A stretch of DNA of 64,000 nt, from NCBI RefSeq assembly GCF_003555505.1, contig NZ_CP032152.1, forward strand, positions 682,001-746,000. The letters are read 5' to 3'. The position numbers were made by a program, and so were the translations under genes. How positions within the stretch are numbered: position 1 is the stretch's first letter; each line of letters opens with the position of its first letter. Below, piece after piece: positions 60,206 through 64,000 of this stretch. This DNA is from Thermosynechococcus sichuanensis E542. Its GTDB lineage: Bacteria; Cyanobacteriota; Cyanobacteriia; Thermosynechococcales; Thermosynechococcaceae. The notes under the pieces are model-generated. The model saw nothing but the letters and a program-made list of their open reading frames with translations. It did no database searches and was not told the origin of the DNA.

Positions 60206-61492
60206 CTAGGGTTTTTGAGGATTCACTTGACCAATGATCTTTAATTTACCGTCATCAGTGACCTGCCAAATGTCATAAACGCCAACAACATCCCCATTTT
60301 CATCAATATCCACATTGCCACTGGCACCTTGGTAGTTAATTTCCTTGCCTTCCCGCAGGAGTGCTAGGGCAGCACACACATCATCCACTTCTTCGCCGGG
60401 AGGGTTGGCCACATCGCGCAATTTGCTGCGAATCCCTTCCCCCGTATTTTGTCCTGCGGCCTGGGCAGCCAACACAAGGAGGGCGGCGGCATCCCAAGCT
60501 TGAGCGCCAAAGGCAGGAAGATCACCGCCTTTTTGGGTGCGCCATAGCTCTTGCAAGCGACTCAGGGCTTTGCCATCTGCTCCAGGAACGGTTCCCTTGG
60601 CACCAGCAATAATGTATTTGCCATCGGGGGTGCGTCCCACTTGTTCTGGGAAACTTTCTGACTTCACACCATCGGTGAGGAGAATGGCCACATTTTGGGT
60701 GAGACCTTGTTCAAAAGCGGATTTTAGGAGGAGGCTCCCCGTTTCGGGATACAAAATCGCCACTACCGCATCGGGCTTGCCCCCAAAGGCAGCAGCCGCT
60801 TCTGTCGTGAAAGTGGTTGCCCGCTCATCATAACGGGTCGGGCGGTCTTCATTGATCACTGTGCCCCCTAGGGCTTTGAAGGCACGGGTAAATTCCTGCT
60901 CAAAGCTGCGGCCATAGTCATTGTTGATCACCACAGTGGCGACTCGTTGATACCCCTGTTCTTTGGCCAGTTGGGCAAGGGCTTGGGCTTGGTAGTTGTC
61001 GGGGGGAGCAGTGCGTGCCCAATAGCCGTTAAAGTCGCCTTTCTTAGCGCGTTCAGTGAGGAGTGTACTGGTACTGCCGGGGGAAATTAGCATCACTTGA
61101 CCCCGCGTGGCAATATCGGCGGCGGCATTGGAAACGCTACTACCAAAGGAGCCAACGACTCCGGCAACTCGGTCAATCTCCACCAACTTTGTCATCGCTT
61201 CTGCCCCAGAGGCAGGATTGGATTGATCATCGGCGGCAATGAGCGTGACCGGCTGGCCATTAACACCGCCACAGGCATTCACCGTTTCCACCAGCAGGGG
61301 CACTACCTCAGCAATGGGGGTTCCCACCGAGGCCAAGTCGCCGGTTGAGGGCAATAATGAGCCAATGCGCAGTCCTTCACCGGTTGGAGCGGTGGTAGTG
61401 GTGTCCGCCTCACAGGCACCAATGGTAAAGAGGAGAAGTAAGCCTGCAAAAATCTTGGCGGCTGCCCATCCGCTTGACGGCTGTTGACCCAT
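60206..61492 (-). CDS. ABC transporter substrate-binding lipoprotein, LivJ/branched-chain amino acid type
   Basis: A 428-residue type I periplasmic binding protein. The signal peptide (about 10-27: [19 protein letters not shown]) has a lipobox, IGAC, with the lipidated cysteine at about residue 27. The mature part has [58 protein letters not shown] and [19 protein letters not shown]. Ligand likely an amino acid, urea or a related compound. No permease or ATPase lies nearby; yajQ follows by 2 bp. Confidence 0.88.
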   Translation of the reverse strand: MGQQPSSGWAAAKIFAGLLLLFTIGACEADTTTTAPTGEGLRIGSLLPSTGDLASVGTPIAEVVPLLVETVNACGGVNGQPVTLIAADDQSNPASGAEAMTKLVEIDRVAGVVGSFGSSVSNAAADIATRGQVMLISPGSTSTLLTERAKKGDFNGYWARTAPPDNYQAQALAQLAKEQGYQRVATVVINNDYGRSFEQEFTRAFKALGGTVINEDRPTRYDERATTFTTEAAAAFGGKPDAVVAILYPETGSLLLKSAFEQGLTQNVAILLTDGVKSESFPEQVGRTPDGKYIIAGAKGTVPGADGKALSRLQELWRTQKGGDLPAFGAQAWDAAALLVLAAQAAGQNTGEGIRSKLRDVANPPGEEVDDVCAALALLREGKEINYQGASGNVDIDENGDVVGVYDIWQVTDDGKLKIIGQVNPQKP

Positions 61493-61572
61493 AGCTGTAC
61501 ACCCTCACAATTTGCCAGAATGCTACTGCAACTAGGACAATCTTGCAATGCCCAAAGAGGATACCTTAGGAC

Positions 61573-61605
61573 AAAAAAAGGGGCATTTCAACATCAACAG
61601 CCCCC
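61573..61605 (-). terminator. Rho-independent terminator
   Basis: GGGGC(61580-61584)/GCCCC(61600-61604) with a 15-nt loop, followed on the minus strand by seven T (61579-61573). It ends the 113-residue protein's transcript, 30 bp after the stop codon, and separates it from the binding-protein gene. Confidence 0.9.
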
Positions 61606-61635
61606 TTGCATCCAATGTTCTGTGGATAAGTTTTC

Positions 61636-61977
61636 CTAGGTAGAGGGACGAACTTGTCGCGCCATATTTAAGAAGGCAGCCATATTGGCGCCGGGACGAC
61701 GACGAGCAAAACGGGTGTAGGGAACACTGGGGGTGACAGGGGTGGGTTCTGCTGATGCTGTGGCAACGGGAGTGGGTGCTGCCGCAACGGGTTGAGGAGC
61801 AGATTCAGGGGTCGGGGCAGGTTCTGCCGCTTTAGTGGTGGTTGGCGGTGCAGCAGGGGCAGCCGTGCTTTCGTCTAGTTCAATGTAAAATTCGCCCTTT
61901 TTGCCCAAACCAAAGAGTTTCGCGATCGCCCCAAATAGGCCGAAAATCGCACCAAAGAGTTTCTTCAACAGATTCAT
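61636..61977 (-). CDS. Small amphipathic-helix protein with Pro/Ala-rich linker
   Basis: A 113-residue protein. The N terminus (MNLLKKLFGAIFGLFGAIAK, then LFGLGKK) is a repeating LFGxIFG amphipathic or membrane-inserting helix, with the next 12 residues acidic (GEFYIELDES). A low-complexity Ala/Pro/Thr stretch (about 37-82) then links to a short conserved-looking C-terminal segment (VPYTRFARRRPGANMAAFLNMARQVRP). I have a memory of similar proteins in cyanobacteria but no function. It is divergent from petB (193-bp spacer), and a strong terminator follows. Confidence 0.75.
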   Translation of the reverse strand: MNLLKKLFGAIFGLFGAIAKLFGLGKKGEFYIELDESTAAPAAPPTTTKAAEPAPTPESAPQPVAAAPTPVATASAEPTPVTPSVPYTRFARRRPGANMAAFLNMARQVRPST

Positions 61978-62170
61978 CTAAAAGCCTCCCAAGCGGTCGT
62001 TGTCAGTAAGGTAGCAGAGGAGACAGCCCCAAGTCAGACTCCTGAAGCTGTTGAGACTTTATTATCGGACGGTGGGTAGCACCAATCAACAACTGAATAT
62101 GGAAAGTCTGAGAGGGCTTATGTTACATTTTTCAAAGTAAAGCAGCGGTTTCGCAGGACTAATCACTGTT

Positions 62171-62818
62171 ATGAACAAAGTTTACGACTGGTTTGAGGAA
62201 CGCCTCGAAATTCAGGCGATCGCTGATGATGTCACCAGCAAGTATGTGCCGCCCCACGTAAACATTTTTTACTGTCTTGGTGGCATTACCCTCACCTGTT
62301 TCTTGATCCAATTTGCCACAGGCTTTGCCATGACGTTTTACTACAAACCTACGGTGGCTGAAGCCTTTGCCTCTGTGCAGTACATCATGAATGAAGTCAA
62401 CTTTGGCTGGTTGATCCGCTCCATTCACAAGTGGTCCGCCAGCATGATGGTCTTGATGATGATTCTGCACGTCTTCCGCGTCTATCTCACTGGTGGCTTC
62501 AAGAAACCCCGCGAACTTACTTGGGTGACGGGTGTGGTCTTGGCGGTGATTACCGTCAGCTTTGGTGTCACGGGCTACTCCCTGCCCTGGGATCAAGTGG
62601 GCTATTGGGCGGTCAAAATCGTTTCTGGTATCCCTGCGGCGATTCCCGTGGTGGGTGACCAACTGGTGGAACTGATGCGCGGTGGTGAAAGTGTTGGTCA
62701 AGCAACCCTCACTCGCTTCTACAGCTTGCACACCTTCGTGCTGCCTTGGTCGATCGCCGTCTTTATGCTGATGCACTTCCTGATGATTCGTAAGCAGGGT
62801 ATTTCTGGTCCCCTGTAA
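62171..62818 (+). CDS. petB: Cytochrome b6
   Basis: Core subunit of the thylakoid cytochrome b6f complex: carries two b hemes and the covalently bound heme cn. Length is 215 residues, exactly as usual. The heme ligands are His86 and His100 ([17 protein letters not shown]) plus His187 and His202 in the fourth helix pair ([19 protein letters not shown]). Cys35 (NIFYCLGG) is the heme cn thioether site. Four TM helices. The 193-bp upstream spacer contains one TTACATT half-site only. petD follows 105 bp downstream. Confidence 0.98.
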   Translation: MNKVYDWFEERLEIQAIADDVTSKYVPPHVNIFYCLGGITLTCFLIQFATGFAMTFYYKPTVAEAFASVQYIMNEVNFGWLIRSIHKWSASMMVLMMILHVFRVYLTGGFKKPRELTWVTGVVLAVITVSFGVTGYSLPWDQVGYWAVKIVSGIPAAIPVVGDQLVELMRGGESVGQATLTRFYSLHTFVLPWSIAVFMLMHFLMIRKQGISGPL

Positions 62819-62923
62819 ACCAAGCATCAAGAAATGTAACAGAGCCTGCTATTTGCAGCGGTTTCACTTGTTATGCTCCAAGTAATCTCCCCCTTGCTGA
62901 CCCTCTAGGAGAACGATTGATTT

Positions 62924-63409
62924 ATGGCAAAAGTTTTGAAAAAGCCCGATTTAACGAATCCGGCACTGCGGGCAAAACTGAAAAAAGGCATGGGCCACAA
63001 CTACTACGGCGAACCCGCTTGGCCCAATGACCTGCTCTATATCTTCCCTGTGGTGATTATGGGCACGATCGCCCTTGTGATCGGTCTAGCGGTAATGGAT
63101 CCTGCTATGGTCGGTGAACCAGCGGATCCCTTTGCCACCCCCTTGGAAATTTTACCAGAGTGGTACCTCTATCCCACTTTCCAGATTTTCCGAGTGGTGC
63201 CCAATAAACTGCTGGGGGTGCTCATGAATGCCTCCATTCCCTTGGGTTTGATGTTGATTCCTTTCATTGAGAGTGTCAACAAGTTCCAAAATCCCTTCCG
63301 TCGTCCTGTGGCCATGACCGTGTTTCTCTTTGGCACACTGGTGACGCTGTGGCTGGGGATTGGTGCTGCTTTCCCCTTGGATAAGTCACTGACCCTCGGC
63401 CTGTTCTAG
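62924..63409 (+). CDS. petD: Cytochrome b6f complex subunit IV
   Basis: Three-helix partner of cytochrome b6 that completes the quinol-oxidation site. Length is 161 residues, one more than the usual 160. The PEWY motif, part of the Qo site, is present ([15 protein letters not shown]). The N terminus ([34 protein letters not shown]) is standard. AGGAG lies upstream of the ATG. A terminator follows directly, so petB-petD form a complete unit. Confidence 0.98.
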   Translation: MAKVLKKPDLTNPALRAKLKKGMGHNYYGEPAWPNDLLYIFPVVIMGTIALVIGLAVMDPAMVGEPADPFATPLEILPEWYLYPTFQIFRVVPNKLLGVLMNASIPLGLMLIPFIESVNKFQNPFRRPVAMTVFLFGTLVTLWLGIGAAFPLDKSLTLGLF

Positions 63410-63432
63410 GAATCTTAAAAAAGACTTGATTT

Positions 63433-63463
63433 GCGCATCTGGCGATCGCTGGGTGCGCTTTTT
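63433..63463 (+). terminator. Rho-independent terminator of petB-petD
   Basis: GCGCA(63433-63437)/TGCGC(63454-63458) followed by five T (63459-63463). The loop contains a HIP1 octamer (GCGATCGC), which can itself fold, extending the structure. It lies 24 bp after petD. Confidence 0.85.
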
Positions 63464-63992
63464 AGTTGGCGTTTTGCAGGTCAAGTTTTTCAATAAAGGG
63501 GCGAATTTCGTTGAGATCAATGTAGCGATCGGTAGCATTGCGCAGTTCACGGGCAATCATCCCTTCGGTGGAAACGACTGTGATGTGGGTATTTTTGGAA
63601 CGCAAGAGTTCGATCGCCCGCTCAAAATCACCATCGCCACTAAAAAGAACCACGCGATCGTACTGGCCGACGGTATTGAACATATCAATCACAATTTCAA
63701 TGTCTAAATTGGCTTTTTGGTAATACTTGCCAAGGGTTTCATCGTAATATTCTTTCAGCAGCTTTGTGCGCACGGTATAGCCAAGGTTGATGAGGGCATC
63801 CCGAAAGGAACGCTGATCTTGCATGTCCTTGAGACCGGTGTACCAAAAGGCATTGACCAAGACAATGTTGGGATCACGGGTGAAGAATTCGAGCACACGA
63901 CGGGGATCGAAAAACCAGCCATTTTTCTGCTGGGCATAGAACATATTATTCCCATCGATAAAAATTGAGAGCCGTTCTTGATGGGGAAGCAT
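63462..63992 (-). CDS. NYN-domain protein, LabA-like
   Basis: A 176-residue NYN (PIN-like nuclease fold) protein. The conserved acidic set is present: RLSIFIDGNNMFYAQQKNGWFFD near the N terminus, KANLDIEIVIDMFN in the middle and VLFSGDGDFERAIELLRSKN, then STEGMIARELRNATDRYIDLN. The family includes LabA, which in Synechococcus tunes clock-controlled transcription downstream of KaiC, and RNases. Either role fits; the motif set suggests catalysis is possible. It is convergent with petD, with the end just within the terminator. Confidence 0.9.
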   Translation of the reverse strand: MLPHQERLSIFIDGNNMFYAQQKNGWFFDPRRVLEFFTRDPNIVLVNAFWYTGLKDMQDQRSFRDALINLGYTVRTKLLKEYYDETLGKYYQKANLDIEIVIDMFNTVGQYDRVVLFSGDGDFERAIELLRSKNTHITVVSTEGMIARELRNATDRYIDLNEIRPFIEKLDLQNAN

Positions 63993-64000
63993 AATAGGGA

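Noticed and set aside
62123-62132. GTTACATT upstream of petB as an HLR1 site
   Set aside because: Only one half-site is present; the neighbouring 8 bases do not match the second repeat in either direction.
62159-62830. Minus-strand ORF of 223 codons covering petB
   Set aside because: Antisense to cytochrome b6; the sequence is His/Gln-rich shadow composition.

Overview
The window is a gene-dense stretch of a cyanobacterial chromosome. Evidence for this is cytochrome b6/subunit IV (petB, petD), a ferredoxin-NADP reductase carrying a CpcD-like phycobilisome-linker domain (petH), phylloquinone genes (menE, menF), a PAM68-type photosystem II assembly factor, the Rubisco regulator rbcR, a SepF division protein, and many copies of the HIP1 octamer GCGATCGC in both coding and non-coding DNA. 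Gene content, compactness and base composition best fit a thermophilic unicellular cyanobacterium of the Thermosynechococcus type; that genus call is inference from memory of the proteins. No rRNA, tRNA, CRISPR array or prophage was seen.

Layout. 1-5.2 kb: a minus-strand run with an iron(III) permease (cut by the window edge), nadC, trpD, a small membrane protein, cobQ and a small overlapping ORF. 5.2-5.7 kb: a decayed TnpB (IS200/IS605-type) remnant. 5.7-8.2 kb: a histidine phosphatase, thrC and a secreted helical protein. 8.3-15.6 kb: a close-packed minus-strand run of rsfS, a membrane GTPase, a P2A-type cation ATPase, an OmpR-type response regulator and a CHASE3 histidine kinase. 15.6-24.6 kb: menE, RNase J, dapA, a membrane protein, proC, sepF, then msrB overlapping a GAF/PAS/GAF kinase. 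24.7-31.6 kb: menF, petH, a diguanylate cyclase paired with a MetOD1-like protein, PAM68, rpsO and rbcR. 31.7-36.4 kb: a CHASE2 serine/threonine kinase overlapping feoA, pyrG and an ArsR-type regulator. 36.5-40 kb: a B12-binding radical SAM protein, a cpdA-type phosphodiesterase and an EamA transporter. 40-46.4 kb: a large unknown membrane-anchored protein, proS, a methyltransferase, a degenerate ADP-ribosylglycohydrolase-like protein and murA. 46.5-46.8 kb: a second TnpB remnant, made of the C-terminal end plus right-end hairpins. 46.8-52.7 kb: a coiled-coil protein, glgP, an AmpG-like transporter and aroB. 53-61.5 kb: nusB, a DUF502 protein, a TPR protein, dnaJ-dnaK, a DUF2854 protein, yajQ and an orphan amino-acid-type binding protein. 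61.6-64 kb: a small amphipathic-helix protein, petB-petD with a clear terminator, and a LabA-like NYN protein.

Most of the window is ordinary core metabolism. The parts most worth a second look are regulatory: a perfect two-repeat HLR1 (RpaB-type) motif in front of rbcR; tandem GTCACTTT repeats next to a CHASE3/OmpR two-component pair; a leader with two mutually exclusive hairpins and a 12-bp repeat exactly 70 bp apart; a two-gene MetOD1/GGDEF module; an ArsR regulator with cysteines placed like the persulfide sensors SqrR/BigR; and a petH that lacks the internal methionine used elsewhere to make the short FNR isoform. No wholly new multi-gene system is evident from the sequence alone.
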